This document shows positions 42,962-52,132 of a stretch of 64,000 bases of DNA, in pieces. Each line of letters starts with the position of its first letter. Within the stretch, counting starts at the first letter, position 1. The stretch is from Comamonas sp. lk (GTDB lineage Bacteria > Pseudomonadota > Gammaproteobacteria > Burkholderiales > Burkholderiaceae_C), in NCBI RefSeq assembly GCF_900564145.1, contig NZ_UOOB01000001.1:2978754-3042753 (forward strand). Direction: 5' to 3'. The notes beneath the pieces are model-generated. The model was not told where the DNA came from. It worked only from the letters and a program-made list of their open reading frames with translations, and did not search any database. A program made the translations under genes and the position numbers.

Positions 42962-44743
42962 ATGGCAAAGACATTAGCGAAAAAAGACGTGGTGGTGGTG
43001 GGCTTCGGCTGGACCGGCGCCATCCTCTCCAAGGAATTGACCGAAGCCGGTCTCAACGTGGTGGCGCTGGAGCGCGGCCCCATGCAGGACACCGACCCCG
43101 ATGGCGTGTACCCACAGACCATGGACGAGCTGACCTGCAACTCGCGCCGCAAGCTGTTTGTGGACATCTCCAAGGAGACCGTCACCATCCGCCATAGCAG
43201 CCAGGATGTGGCCTTGCCCAATCGCCAGCTCGGCGCTTTTCTGCCGGGCAACGGCGTGGGCGGTGCGGGCCTGCACTGGTCGGGCGTGCACTTTCGTGTC
43301 GACCCCATGGAGCTGCGCATGCGCAGCCACTATGAAGAGCGTTACGGCAAGAAGTTCATCCCCGAAGGCATGACGATTCAGGACTTCGGCGTCAGCTACG
43401 ACGAGCTGGAGCCGCATTTCGACTTTGCCGAGAAAGTGTTCGGCACCTCGGGCTCGGCCTGGACGGTGAACGGCAAACGCATGGCCAAGGGCGGCAACGC
43501 TTTTGCACCCGATCGCTCCAGCGACTTCCCCCTGCCTGCGCAAAAGAACTCGGTGTCGGCCTCACTGTTCGGCCAGGCCGCCGAATCTCTGGGCTACCAC
43601 CCCTACAACATGCCTTCGGCCAATACCTCGGGACCCTATACCAACCCCTATGGCGCGCAGATGGGGCCGTGCAACTTCTGCGGTTTCTGCAGCGGCTATG
43701 CCTGCTATATGTATTCCAAGGCCTCGCCCAATGTGAACATCCTGCCCGCGCTGCGCCTGGATCCCCGCTTCGAGCTGCGTGCGCAATGCCAGGTGACGCG
43801 CGTGAACAAGTCGGCCGACGGCAAATCGGTCACCGGCGTGACCTATATCGACTCCATGGGCCAGGAAGTCTTCCAGCCCGCCGACATCGTGGCGCTGTGC
43901 ATGTTCCAGTTCAACAATGTGCGCATGCTGCTGCTGTCGGAAATCGGCAAGCCCTACGACCCCGAAAGCAATACCGGCGTGGTGGGCAAGAACTTTGCCT
44001 TCCAGAACATGGCCACCATCAAGGTGTTCTTCGACAAGAACAGCCACACCACCAACCCCTTCATGGGCGCCGGCGGCAACGGCATTGCCATCGACGATTT
44101 CAATGCCGGCAACTTCGACCACGGCGCTGCAGGCTTTGTGGGCGGCTCGCCTTTCTGGCTCAACCAGGGCGGCACCAAGCCGATTTCGGCTTCGGTCACG
44201 CCGCCCGGCACGCCCAGCTGGGGCAGCGCGTGGAAAAAATCCACTGCCGAGCACTACACCCATCACGTATCGATGGACGCCCACGGCGCCCACCAAAGCT
44301 ATCGCAGCAATTACCTGAGCCTGGACCCCACCTACAAGGACGCCTACGGCAACCCGCTGCTGCGCATGACGCTGGACTGGCAGCCCAACGACATCAAGAT
44401 GAATATGTTCATGGCCGACAAAATGAGCGGCATTGCCAAAGCCATGGGCGGCCATGCCATAGGCGTCTATGGCAAAAAACCCGGCTCGCGCTTTGACACC
44501 ACCAGCTACCAGACCACGCACCTGAACGGCGGCGCCATCATGGGCACGGACCCAAAGACCAGTGCCGTGAACCGCTATCTGCAGAACTGGGATGCACACA
44601 ATCTGTTTGTGCTGGGCGCATCGGCCTTTCCCCAGGGCCTGGGCTACAACCCAACCGGTTTGGTAGCGGCGTTGGCCTACTGGTCGGCCAAGGCGATTCG
44701 CACGCAATACCTCAAGCAGCCCGGCGCGCTGCTCAAGGCTTGA
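42962..44743 (+). CDS. GMC family FAD dehydrogenase, large subunit (gluconate/sugar-acid or alcohol dehydrogenase)
   Basis: A 593-residue flavoprotein. The FAD motif VVVVGFGWTGAILSKELTEAG is near the N-terminus, followed by the GMC segment GNGVGGAGLHWSGVH; the C-terminal NLFVLGASAFPQGLGYNPTGLVAALAYW holds the catalytic-loop region. A Cys-rich stretch (CNFCGFCSGYACYM) is present as in membrane gluconate and sorbitol dehydrogenases, where it can bind an Fe-S cluster. It lacks a signal and is probably exported with the Tat-signal-bearing small subunit 3 bp upstream. Substrate unproven. Confidence 0.9.
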   Translation: MAKTLAKKDVVVVGFGWTGAILSKELTEAGLNVVALERGPMQDTDPDGVYPQTMDELTCNSRRKLFVDISKETVTIRHSSQDVALPNRQLGAFLPGNGVGGAGLHWSGVHFRVDPMELRMRSHYEERYGKKFIPEGMTIQDFGVSYDELEPHFDFAEKVFGTSGSAWTVNGKRMAKGGNAFAPDRSSDFPLPAQKNSVSASLFGQAAESLGYHPYNMPSANTSGPYTNPYGAQMGPCNFCGFCSGYACYMYSKASPNVNILPALRLDPRFELRAQCQVTRVNKSADGKSVTGVTYIDSMGQEVFQPADIVALCMFQFNNVRMLLLSEIGKPYDPESNTGVVGKNFAFQNMATIKVFFDKNSHTTNPFMGAGGNGIAIDDFNAGNFDHGAAGFVGGSPFWLNQGGTKPISASVTPPGTPSWGSAWKKSTAEHYTHHVSMDAHGAHQSYRSNYLSLDPTYKDAYGNPLLRMTLDWQPNDIKMNMFMADKMSGIAKAMGGHAIGVYGKKPGSRFDTTSYQTTHLNGGAIMGTDPKTSAVNRYLQNWDAHNLFVLGASAFPQGLGYNPTGLVAALAYWSAKAIRTQYLKQPGALLKA

Positions 44744-44754
44744 GGAGGATGAAG

Positions 44755-46254
44755 ATGCTAAACAAGCCATTCTCCTCGCGCAAAGCCCGCTTCATCCAAG
44801 GTACGGCGCTTGCCGCCGTGCTCGCGACCGGCAGCATTCTGGGTCTGAGCGCCTGGGCACAAAAACAGGCTCAGGCGAGCAGCCATGCTGCGCCAGAAGC
44901 TACAACTTCCGCAGCAGCAGCCACAGCAGCCAAGAGCAATCTGGTGCCGCCACATGGACAGGAAGGGCCCCAGCCCATGGTGACCATGGCGCCCCATAGC
45001 CCGGCCCAGCCGATTGCAGGCGCCACCTCCGGCGATGCCTTGATACGCGGCGAATACCTGGCGCGCATGGGCGACTGCGTGGCCTGCCACACCGCACCCG
45101 GCGGCAAGCCGTTTGCCGGTGGTCTGGCCATGGCCTCGCCGATTGGCACCATGTACTCCAGCAACATCACGCCCGACGCCAAAACCGGCATCGGCAGCTA
45201 CAGCTTTGCCGATTTTGACCAGGCCGTGCGCCACGGCTATGCCAAGGACAAGGGCAGCCTCTACCCGGCCATGCCTTATCCCTCCTACGCCCGGGTGACC
45301 GAGCAGGACATGCAGGACATGTATGCCTACTTCATGAAGGGCGTGCAACCAGTGGAAAGTCAGACCCGGGAAAACGACATACCCTGGCCGCTGTCCATGC
45401 GCTGGCCTTTGGGCATCTGGCGCGCCCTGTTTGCGCCCGATGCCGCCCAGGTGCAGCAAAGCGCGGCGGCCGTGGCCCCCACGGTCGATGCCAGGCTGCG
45501 CGGCGCCTATCTGGTCGAAGGCCTGGGCCACTGCGGCTCCTGCCACACGCCCCGCTCCGTCACCATGGCCGAAAAAGCCCTGACCGCTGGCGAAGACCTG
45601 TACCTGGCGGGCGGCAATGCGCCGATTGACGGCTGGATTGCCAAAAGCCTGCGCGGCGACCAGGACGGCCTGGGCCGCTGGAGCGAGGAAGATATCGTCG
45701 CCCTGCTCAAAACCGGGCGCAACGACCACAGCGCCGTCTTCGGCAGCATGACCGAGGTGATTGAGCACAGCACGCAGTATCTGAGCGACAGCGACCTCAA
45801 AGCCATGGCCGTGTACCTGAAAAGCCTGCCCGCAGGCCGCTCGGGCGACGACGGCGGCCAGTTCGCCGCCAGCGACGACACGGCCAATGCGCTGTGGAAG
45901 GGCGATGTCAGCCGTGTTGGCGCCGCCCTGTACCTGGACAACTGCGCCGCCTGCCACCGCAGCGACGGCAAGGGCTATGCCCAGGTGTTCCCCGCCCTGG
46001 CAGGCAATACGGCCGTGCTGACCGGCGACCCAAGCAATCTGGTGGCCATCGTGCTGCAAGGCCATAAGCTTCCTGCCACCCGCACCCGGCCGTCCACCTT
46101 CACCATGCCCGCTTTTGGCTGGCGCCTGAGCGACCAGCAGGTGGCCGATGTGAGCAGCTTTGTGCGCGCCGGCTGGGGCAACCAGGCGAGCCAGGTCTCG
46201 GCCTCCCAGGTCGGCAAGGTGCGCGCCGCACAAGAAAAAGCGGCAAAGCACTGA
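44755..46254 (+). CDS. Triheme cytochrome c subunit of the GMC dehydrogenase
   Basis: A 499-residue periplasmic, membrane-anchored cytochrome with signal segment (FIQGTALAAVLATGSILGLSAWA) and three CxxCH haem sites: CVACH (C108), CGSCH (C260) and CAACH (C397). It passes electrons from the FAD subunit to ubiquinone or the terminal oxidases, as in gluconate 2-dehydrogenase. ATG 44755 has GAGGAGG 6 nt upstream; ATG 44749 is too close to that site. The ribosome site overlaps the end of the GMC gene. Confidence 0.9.
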   Translation: MLNKPFSSRKARFIQGTALAAVLATGSILGLSAWAQKQAQASSHAAPEATTSAAAATAAKSNLVPPHGQEGPQPMVTMAPHSPAQPIAGATSGDALIRGEYLARMGDCVACHTAPGGKPFAGGLAMASPIGTMYSSNITPDAKTGIGSYSFADFDQAVRHGYAKDKGSLYPAMPYPSYARVTEQDMQDMYAYFMKGVQPVESQTRENDIPWPLSMRWPLGIWRALFAPDAAQVQQSAAAVAPTVDARLRGAYLVEGLGHCGSCHTPRSVTMAEKALTAGEDLYLAGGNAPIDGWIAKSLRGDQDGLGRWSEEDIVALLKTGRNDHSAVFGSMTEVIEHSTQYLSDSDLKAMAVYLKSLPAGRSGDDGGQFAASDDTANALWKGDVSRVGAALYLDNCAACHRSDGKGYAQVFPALAGNTAVLTGDPSNLVAIVLQGHKLPATRTRPSTFTMPAFGWRLSDQQVADVSSFVRAGWGNQASQVSASQVGKVRAAQEKAAKH

Positions 46255-46277
46255 GGCAGGTCCAAACCGCGTTAGCC

Positions 46278-46305
46278 AAGGGCTGCCTTTACGGCAGCCC
46301 TTTTT
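46278..46305 (+). terminator. Intrinsic terminator of the dehydrogenase operon
   Basis: AAGGGCTGCC (46278-46287) and GGCAGCCCTT (46293-46302) form a perfect 10-bp stem with a TTTAC loop and T residues to 46305, 24 bp after the cytochrome stop codon. Confidence 0.88.
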
Positions 46306-46364
46306 CATGCCGCTGCCACAAGACCTTTGCCGCCCCGGCAGCGCTGGCAGAGAGAGTGATGACT

Positions 46365-46422
46365 TGTGCGCATTTGCACACACTATGTGCAGAATTTGCT
46401 ATTGCCTGCGCAAATGCGCACA
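46365..46422. promoter_or_regulatory. Paired palindromic sites upstream of mmsA (candidate operator)
   Basis: TGTGCGCATTTGCACA (46365-46380) and TGCGCAAATGCGCACA (46407-46422) are inverses of each other in 15 of 16 positions, centred 42 bp apart (four helical turns). Each is also internally palindromic (TGTGC/GCACA and TGCGCA/TGCGCA). They end 66 bp before the mmsA start, a promoter-proximal position for a regulator of valine catabolism. Confidence 0.6.
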
Positions 46423-46488
46423 CATACCATGGAGCACAAATCAACCACGCGCAACGATTTCCCATCGGCGCAATCCAGGAGACACGGC

Positions 46489-48012
46489 ATGAACGCACCT
46501 ACATCCGCCAAGGTATTGGCACCCACGGTCAAGTTGCTGATCAACGGGCAGCTGGTCGAATCCAAAACCACGCAATGGCGCGATGTGGTCAACCCTGCGA
46601 CCCAGGAAGTGCTGGCCCGCGTGCCTTTTGCCACGCCCGAGGAAGTCAACGCCGCCGTAGCCAACGCCCAGCAGGCCTTCAAGACCTGGAAGAAAACCCC
46701 CATCGGCGCACGTGCCCGCATCTTCCTGAAGTTGCAGCAGCTGATCCGCGAGAACATGAAGGAGCTGGCGGCCCTGCTGACGGCCGAACAGGGCAAGACC
46801 CTGCCCGATGCCGAAGGCGATGTGTTCCGCGGCCTGGAAGTGGTGGAGCATGCGGCCAACATCGGCACGCTGCAGCTGGGCGAGCTGGCCAATAACGTGG
46901 CCAATGGCGTCGATACCTATTCCATCATGCAGCCCCTGGGCGTGTGCGCTGGCATTACGCCGTTCAACTTCCCGGCCATGATTCCGCTGTGGATGTTCCC
47001 CATGGCGATTGCCACGGGCAACACCTTTGTGCTCAAGCCCTCCGAGCAAGATCCCATGGTCACCATGCGTCTGTGCGAGCTGGCGCTTGAAGCCGGCGTT
47101 CCGCCCGGCGTGCTCAACGTGATCCATGGCGGCGAAGACGTGGTCAACGCCATCTGCGACCACCCCGATATCAAGGCCATCAGCTTTGTGGGCTCCACCA
47201 AGGTCGGCACCCATGTGTACAACCGCGCCTCGCTGGCCGGCAAGCGCGTGCAATGCATGATGGGCGCCAAAAACCACGCCATCGTGCTGCCCGATGCCAA
47301 CAAGGAGCAGACGCTGAATGCCATTGCCGGTGCCGCCTTCGGTGCTGCGGGCCAGCGCTGCATGGCGCTGTCGGTGGTCGTGCTGGTGGGCGAAGCGCAA
47401 AAATGGATTCCCGATCTGGTGGCCAAGGCCAAGACGCTCAAGGTCTCCGGCGGCACCGAAGTCGGCACCGATGTGGGGCCCGTGGTCTCCTGCGCGGCCC
47501 TGTCGCGTGTGGAAGGCCTGATCGAGCGCGGCGTGGCCGACGGCGCGGTGCTGGAACTCGACGGCCGCAAGCCCCAGGTGGCCGGCTACGAAAAAGGCAA
47601 TTTTGTGGCGCCCACCATTTTCAGCGGCGTCAAGCCTGGCATGAGCATTTACGAGCAGGAAGTCTTCGGCCCCGTGCTGGCCGTGGCCAGCGCCGATACG
47701 CTGGATGACGCCATCGAACTCATCAACGCGAACCCCAATGGCAACGGCACGGCCATCTTCACCCAAAGCGGTGCGGCAGCGCGCAAGTTCCAGGAAGACA
47801 TCGATGTGGGCCAGGTCGGCATCAACGTGCCAATTCCCGTGCCCGTGCCCCTGTTCTCCTTCACCGGCAGCCGCGCTTCCAAGCTGGGCGATCTGGGCCC
47901 TTACGGCAAGCAGGTCGTGCTGTTTTATACCCAGACCAAGACCATCACCGCCCGCTGGTTTGACGATTCCACCACCAGCCATGGCGTGAACACCACCATC
48001 AGCCTGAAGTAA
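46489..48012 (+). CDS. mmsA: Methylmalonate-semialdehyde dehydrogenase (CoA-acylating)
   Basis: A 507-residue ALDH-family enzyme that turns methylmalonate semialdehyde into propionyl-CoA in valine (and thymine) breakdown. The catalytic Cys is C291 in [10 protein letters not shown], the Cys-Met context of MmsA, and the [13 protein letters not shown] segment is typical of the family. AGGAGA lies 8 nt before ATG 46489; the frame upstream is non-coding and carries the paired palindromes. First gene of a loose group with an acyl-CoA dehydrogenase and mmsB. Confidence 0.94.
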   Translation: MNAPTSAKVLAPTVKLLINGQLVESKTTQWRDVVNPATQEVLARVPFATPEEVNAAVANAQQAFKTWKKTPIGARARIFLKLQQLIRENMKELAALLTAEQGKTLPDAEGDVFRGLEVVEHAANIGTLQLGELANNVANGVDTYSIMQPLGVCAGITPFNFPAMIPLWMFPMAIATGNTFVLKPSEQDPMVTMRLCELALEAGVPPGVLNVIHGGEDVVNAICDHPDIKAISFVGSTKVGTHVYNRASLAGKRVQCMMGAKNHAIVLPDANKEQTLNAIAGAAFGAAGQRCMALSVVVLVGEAQKWIPDLVAKAKTLKVSGGTEVGTDVGPVVSCAALSRVEGLIERGVADGAVLELDGRKPQVAGYEKGNFVAPTIFSGVKPGMSIYEQEVFGPVLAVASADTLDDAIELINANPNGNGTAIFTQSGAAARKFQEDIDVGQVGINVPIPVPVPLFSFTGSRASKLGDLGPYGKQVVLFYTQTKTITARWFDDSTTSHGVNTTISLK

Positions 48013-48113
48013 GACCGGGCTCCATGAAGCAGCGCAGCGCAAACCCGCCAGACCCACGGCAGGGCTTGTGCTGCGCGACTTCTGGCACCCCCATCTGCGG
48101 CGATGATGGGAGC

Positions 48114-48542
48114 ATGATTTCTGCTCTTCATCATTTCACTTCAAAACGGGTTGTAGCCTTTAATACAAGAGCGCTGACAGCTATGGTTTTCGCTGCATTA
48201 CTCAGCCCGCCATCCCATGCCCAGGCCGGGGCCGATTGCGTCAGCGACGGCACGACGGCCCAGACCAATGCCTGCGCCATCAAGCGCTTTCAGCAAGCCG
48301 ACACCGACAACCAGATTCTGTATGGCGATGTGATGCGCGCACTCTCGGCCCACGAGCGCCCGGCGCTGCGCAAGGAGCAAAACGAGTGGACGCGCGGCCG
48401 CAATCTGCTGTGCAAAAAATCGCAGGCCGCCTTTGAAGCCCAGGCCGACTGGCCGCGCCGCTTTCACGAGTGCCTGGCCCAGCAGATCCAGGCCCGCGAC
48501 GGCGTGCTCAAGCAGTGGCTGCACCAGGGGCCACCGCAATGA
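48114..48542 (+). CDS. Exported LprI/DUF1311-like protein
   Basis: A 142-residue protein with a likely signal region (ALTAMVFAALLSPPSHAQA) and a short Cys-containing domain (DCVSDGTTAQTNACAIKRF, RKEQNEWTRGRNLLCKK and FHECLAQQIQAR). The four Cys and the W-x-R-x-R-x3-C pattern resemble lysozyme-inhibitor LprI-like (DUF1311) proteins. ATG 48114 is used; an in-frame ATG at 48183 inside the signal region is possible. Its place among valine genes gives no functional clue. Confidence 0.7.
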   Translation: MISALHHFTSKRVVAFNTRALTAMVFAALLSPPSHAQAGADCVSDGTTAQTNACAIKRFQQADTDNQILYGDVMRALSAHERPALRKEQNEWTRGRNLLCKKSQAAFEAQADWPRRFHECLAQQIQARDGVLKQWLHQGPPQ

Positions 48543-48550
48543 CTATGAAT

Positions 48551-48606
48551 TCAATAGCTGAATGCGCTTTATCCATAAGCGCCTGAAGCTAATTAGAACA
48601 ATAACG
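48551..48606. repeat. Dispersed intergenic inverted repeat, copy before the acyl-CoA dehydrogenase gene
   Basis: AATAGCTGAATGCGCTT (48553-48569) faces AAGCGCCTGAAGCTAATT (48577-48594) across a TATCCAT loop. Another complete copy, 11 bp upstream of the start codon, so it may influence translation or transcription of the gene. Confidence 0.65.
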
Positions 48607-48616
48607 GAGACTGAAG

Positions 48617-49783
48617 ATGGACTTTGAACTGACTGCAGACCAACGCGCTTTTGCCGATACCGCCCGCCAGTTCGCGCAGGCCGAGCTGGCTCCGCATGCG
48701 GCCGAGTGGGATCGCGAAGCCAGCTTCCCGTGCGAAGCCATCGCCAAGGCCGGCGAGCTGGGCTTTTGCGGTCTCTATGCGCCCGAAAACGCCGGCGGCC
48801 TGGCTCTGCCGCGCCTGGATGCCACCCTGGTCTTCGAGGAGCTGGCCGCCGTCGATCCATCGACCACGGCTTTTATCACCATCCACAATATGGCGACCTG
48901 GATGCTGGGCACCTGGGCCACCGGCGCCGTGCGCGAGCAATGGGGCGAGGCACTCACCAGCGGCCAGAAATTGGCAAGCTATGCCTTAACCGAGCCCGGC
49001 GCGGGTTCGGACGCCGCCTCGCTCAAGACCCGGGCCGAGCTGGTGGGTAACGAATACCTCATCAACGGCAGCAAAGCCTTTATCAGCGGTGCCGGCTCCA
49101 CCGACGTGCTGGTGCTGATGGCGCGCACCGGCGATGCCAACTCGGGCGCCTCCGGCATCAGCGCTTTTGTGGTTCCTGCCAATGCCGAAGGCGTGAGCTA
49201 CGGCAAGAAGGAAGAAAAAATGGGCTGGAACAGCCAGCCCACGCGCGTCATCAATTTCGACAATGTGCGCATTCCCGCCAATCACCTGCTGGGCAAAGAA
49301 GGCGAAGGCTTCAAGATTGCCATGAAGGGGCTGGACGGCGGGCGCATCAACATCGCCACCTGTTCGGTAGGTGCAGCCCAGGGCGCGCTGACCCAAGCCC
49401 AAAGCTATATGCAGGAGCGCAAGCAGTTCGGCAAGCCCATCGCCAGCTTTCAGGCCCTGCAGTTCAAGCTGGCCGACATGGCCACCGAGCTGGTGGCTGC
49501 ACGGCAAATGGTGCGTCTGGCCGCCAGCAAGCTCGATGCCGGTGCGCGCGACGCCAGCACCTACTGCGCCATGGCCAAACGCTTTGCCACCGATGCGGGC
49601 TTTATGGTCTGCAACGAAGCCCTGCAGCTGCACGGCGGCTATGGCTATATCCGCGAATACCCGCTGGAGCGTCTGATGCGCGACGCCCGCGTGCACCAGA
49701 TTCTGGAAGGCACGAACGAAATCATGCGCGTCATCATCGCCAGGCGCATGCTCGACGGCGATGCCTGTGAGGTGATTCGCTAA
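48617..49783 (+). CDS. Acyl-CoA dehydrogenase, probable isobutyryl-CoA dehydrogenase
   Basis: A 388-residue flavoprotein with ACAD motifs: YALTEPGAGSDAASL (FAD and substrate binding), then WNSQPTRVINFDNVRIP and the C-terminal QLHGGYGYIREYPLERLMRD and EGTNEIMRVI, with the catalytic Glu at E364. The close resemblance to ACAD8-type enzymes and the position between mmsA and mmsB point to isobutyryl-CoA dehydrogenation in valine catabolism; short branched-chain or butyryl-CoA activity cannot be excluded. Confidence 0.9.
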   Translation: MDFELTADQRAFADTARQFAQAELAPHAAEWDREASFPCEAIAKAGELGFCGLYAPENAGGLALPRLDATLVFEELAAVDPSTTAFITIHNMATWMLGTWATGAVREQWGEALTSGQKLASYALTEPGAGSDAASLKTRAELVGNEYLINGSKAFISGAGSTDVLVLMARTGDANSGASGISAFVVPANAEGVSYGKKEEKMGWNSQPTRVINFDNVRIPANHLLGKEGEGFKIAMKGLDGGRINIATCSVGAAQGALTQAQSYMQERKQFGKPIASFQALQFKLADMATELVAARQMVRLAASKLDAGARDASTYCAMAKRFATDAGFMVCNEALQLHGGYGYIREYPLERLMRDARVHQILEGTNEIMRVIIARRMLDGDACEVIR

Positions 49784-49817
49784 GCTCTTTGTCACTAACT
49801 CATTGACAAGCACCGCC

Positions 49818-50303
49818 ATGCCTCGCCGCCCACTGGATCCCGAAACCCTGCAGCTGATCGATGCCGTGCGCGACGCGCTGACGGATTGCACCGAGGTGGA
49901 AGAGAAAACCATGTTCGGCTGCCATGTGTTCATGGTCAACGGCAAGATGTGCCTGGGCGTGGAAAACGACGAGCTGCTGGTGCGCCTGCCGCCGGGCAGC
50001 CATGCCCAGGTGGCAGAGATGGCCGGTGTGCGGCCGCTGTCCAGCAAGGGGCTGATGGACGGCTATTTCCTGGTCGGCCCAAGCGGCTACGCCACGCGCC
50101 CTGCCTGGCAATACTGGATTCAGGGCGCTCTGGCCTTCAACCCTCTGGCCAAAGCCACGCCCAAACGCAAAAAAGCCGACGGCTCTGCCCCCGAGAGCGG
50201 CAAGCTGTCGCCCTCAACTCTGCCTTCAAAGCAGGAGGCGGCAAGCACGGCCCCCGGCAAAACCGGCCGGCGCAAGACGCATCCCATCTTCGGCAGCGAG
50301 TAA
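49818..50303 (+). CDS. TfoX/Sxy N-terminal domain protein
   Basis: A 161-residue protein. Residues about 1-105 match TfoX_N (EEKTMFGCHVFMVNGKMCLGV, then ELLVRLPPG and MDGYFLVGP). The remaining tail is basic and low in complexity (KATPKRKKADGSAPESGK). TfoX_N proteins are often linked to competence or CRP-dependent regulation, but most stand-alone members have no known role. ATG 49818 is chosen over a TTG at 49803. It lies 34 bp after the acyl-CoA dehydrogenase gene. Confidence 0.78.
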   Translation: MPRRPLDPETLQLIDAVRDALTDCTEVEEKTMFGCHVFMVNGKMCLGVENDELLVRLPPGSHAQVAEMAGVRPLSSKGLMDGYFLVGPSGYATRPAWQYWIQGALAFNPLAKATPKRKKADGSAPESGKLSPSTLPSKQEAASTAPGKTGRRKTHPIFGSE

Positions 50304-50321
50304 GCAGCAAGGACAACGCTG

Positions 50322-50741
50322 ATGCCCATACGCATTATTCAGCTAGGCAGCGATCGCGCCCCCGGTGAAGGTCTGCGCATAGGCACGGTGCGCCGACCGC
50401 CGCGCGGTGTGCCCAAGGCCGAATTTGCCAGCCGCAACTATTACGACGTCTGGTACCCCGAACTCTCGCCCCAGGCCGAGCTGATGGCCCAGGCCCAGGA
50501 ATCCATCAAGCTGCGCGCCGCAGGCCAGACGGCTCAGGCCGACAAGCTCTGGCAGCAGTTTGAAAAACAGTTTCGCAAGCAGCTGGCCGAGCCCGCCGCC
50601 GAGCATACGCTTGCCCTGCTGGCCGCGCTGTCGCAGTCCAGCGCCTTTGCCCTGGGCTGCTATTGCGAGCATGAAAACCACTGCCATCGCAGCATCTTGC
50701 GTTCGCTGCTGGCGGACAAGGGTGCAGCGATTGAGAACTAG
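50322..50741 (+). CDS. DUF488 family protein
   Basis: A 139-residue protein with the DUF488 pattern: RIGTVRRPPRGVPKAEFASR, YYDVWYPELSP and the C-terminal GCYCEHENHCHRSILRSLL, whose Cys and His residues form a conserved cluster. DUF488 has no established biochemical function, and its genes often neighbour metabolic ones without obvious logic. It is probably cotranscribed with the TfoX-like gene 18 bp upstream. Confidence 0.82.
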   Translation: MPIRIIQLGSDRAPGEGLRIGTVRRPPRGVPKAEFASRNYYDVWYPELSPQAELMAQAQESIKLRAAGQTAQADKLWQQFEKQFRKQLAEPAAEHTLALLAALSQSSAFALGCYCEHENHCHRSILRSLLADKGAAIEN

Positions 50742-50746
50742 GAAAA

Positions 50747-50803
50747 CAAGCTGCCAGCACTTATCCATACAGCGCCAGCAGCTATTGATTTTGATAACAA
50801 ACC
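50747..50803. repeat. Dispersed intergenic inverted repeat, copy before mmsB
   Basis: AAGCTGCCAGCACTT (50748-50762) faces CAGCGCCAGCAGCTATT (50770-50786) as imperfect arms. It ends 13 bp before the mmsB start codon. Confidence 0.6.
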
Positions 50804-50815
50804 AAGGAGACAAGC

Positions 50816-51712
50816 ATGCAAGTGGCATTTATCGGTCTGGGCAATATGGGCGCACCCATGGCCATCAATCTGGTCAAGGCAGGCCATAGCGTCAAGGCGT
50901 TTGACCTGAGTACCGAGGCACTGGAGCGGGTCAAGGCCGAAGGCGGCCACAGCGCCGCCAGCGCGCTGGATGCCGTCCAGGGTGCCGAAGTCGTCATCTC
51001 CATGCTGCCCGCCAGCCAGCATGTGGAAGGCCTGTACTTTGGCAAGGACGGCCAGAGCGGTCTGCTGAGCGCCATAGGCCGGGGCGCGCTGATCATAGAC
51101 AGCTCCACCATTGCGGCCAGCACCAGCCAGAAAGTAGCCAAGGCCGCTGCCGCCGCAGGTATTGACTTTATCGACGCCCCCGTGTCCGGCGGCACCGGCG
51201 GCGCCATTGCCGGCACGCTGACCTTTATGGTCGGCGGCAGCGACGCCCAGCTGGCACGCGCCCAGCCTTTGCTGGAAAAAATGGGGGCCAACATCTTCCA
51301 CGCAGGCGCCGTGGGCGCCGGCCAGACGGCCAAGATCTGCAACAACATGCTGCTGGGCATTTTGATGGTGGGCACCAGCGAAGCCATTGCCCTGGGCGTG
51401 GCCAACGGCCTGGACCCCAAAGTCCTCTCGGAAATCATGCGCCGCAGCTCGGGCGGCAACTGGGCACTGGAGAAATACAACCCCTTCCCCGGCGTGCACG
51501 AGAACGCCCCGGCCAGCAAAGGCTACGCGGGCGGCTTCGGTACCAATCTGATGCTCAAGGACCTGGGCCTGGCCCAGGAAAATGCCATTGCCACCCAGGC
51601 CAGCACGCCGCTGGGCGGCCTGGCGCGCTCCATCTACGCCGCCCACAGCCTGTCCGGACACGGTGCAGAAGACTTTTCCAGCGTCATCAAGATGCTGCAG
51701 AAAAAGGCCTGA
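50816..51712 (+). CDS. mmsB: 3-hydroxyisobutyrate dehydrogenase
   Basis: A 298-residue NAD-dependent enzyme that oxidises 3-hydroxyisobutyrate to methylmalonate semialdehyde, the substrate of MmsA. The Rossmann motif FIGLGNMGAPMAINLVKAG starts at residue 4, followed by FIDAPVSGGTGGAIAGTLTFMVGG and catalytic Lys in GAGQTAKICNNMLLG. AAGGAGA lies before ATG 50816. It is the third valine gene in this region, and the cupin gene begins 5 bp after its stop. Confidence 0.94.
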   Translation: MQVAFIGLGNMGAPMAINLVKAGHSVKAFDLSTEALERVKAEGGHSAASALDAVQGAEVVISMLPASQHVEGLYFGKDGQSGLLSAIGRGALIIDSSTIAASTSQKVAKAAAAAGIDFIDAPVSGGTGGAIAGTLTFMVGGSDAQLARAQPLLEKMGANIFHAGAVGAGQTAKICNNMLLGILMVGTSEAIALGVANGLDPKVLSEIMRRSSGGNWALEKYNPFPGVHENAPASKGYAGGFGTNLMLKDLGLAQENAIATQASTPLGGLARSIYAAHSLSGHGAEDFSSVIKMLQKKA

Positions 51713-51716
51713 AGCC

Positions 51717-52049
51717 ATGGCGCTCCAGCACGCCAGCCCCGGTGTTCCCGTCGGAGTGCAGCCATTTGCCGACAGGCTGGGGAGCCAGCAGACGACCGCG
51801 CTCTTCAAGTCCGAAAGTCTGGAAGTGATTCGTTTGGTGCTGATGGCTGGCAAGCGCCTGCCCGCCCATCAGACTCCGGGCGAGATGACGCTTCAGTGCA
51901 TAGAGGGGCAGCTCACCATCAAGCTGGGTGAAGACAGCCACTCACTCACCGCAGGGCAGATGCTGTTTCTACCGGCCGGGACCATGCATGCGCTCGAGGC
52001 CGAGCAGGACTCATCGGCCTTGCTCACCATAGCGCTGCACGGCCGCTAG
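51717..52049 (+). CDS. Small cupin-domain protein, paralogue A
   Basis: A 110-residue single cupin. LEVIRLVLMAGKRLPAHQTPGEM carries only one His of the usual HxH, and the second motif is FLPAGTMHAL with one His; C-E-G in LQCIEGQLTI replaces the ordinary turn. The metal site therefore looks degenerate. It is clearly related to the 110-residue protein at 55152-55484. It is probably cotranscribed with mmsB. Function unknown. Confidence 0.8.
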   Translation: MALQHASPGVPVGVQPFADRLGSQQTTALFKSESLEVIRLVLMAGKRLPAHQTPGEMTLQCIEGQLTIKLGEDSHSLTAGQMLFLPAGTMHALEAEQDSSALLTIALHGR

Positions 52050-52132
52050 CGGCCTCGCAATGTACAGATGCGACGTGCACGGCCCGCACGATCTGTCAGT
52101 GGGCGTGTGCTGCCCGTCAGGCATTGATTTTC

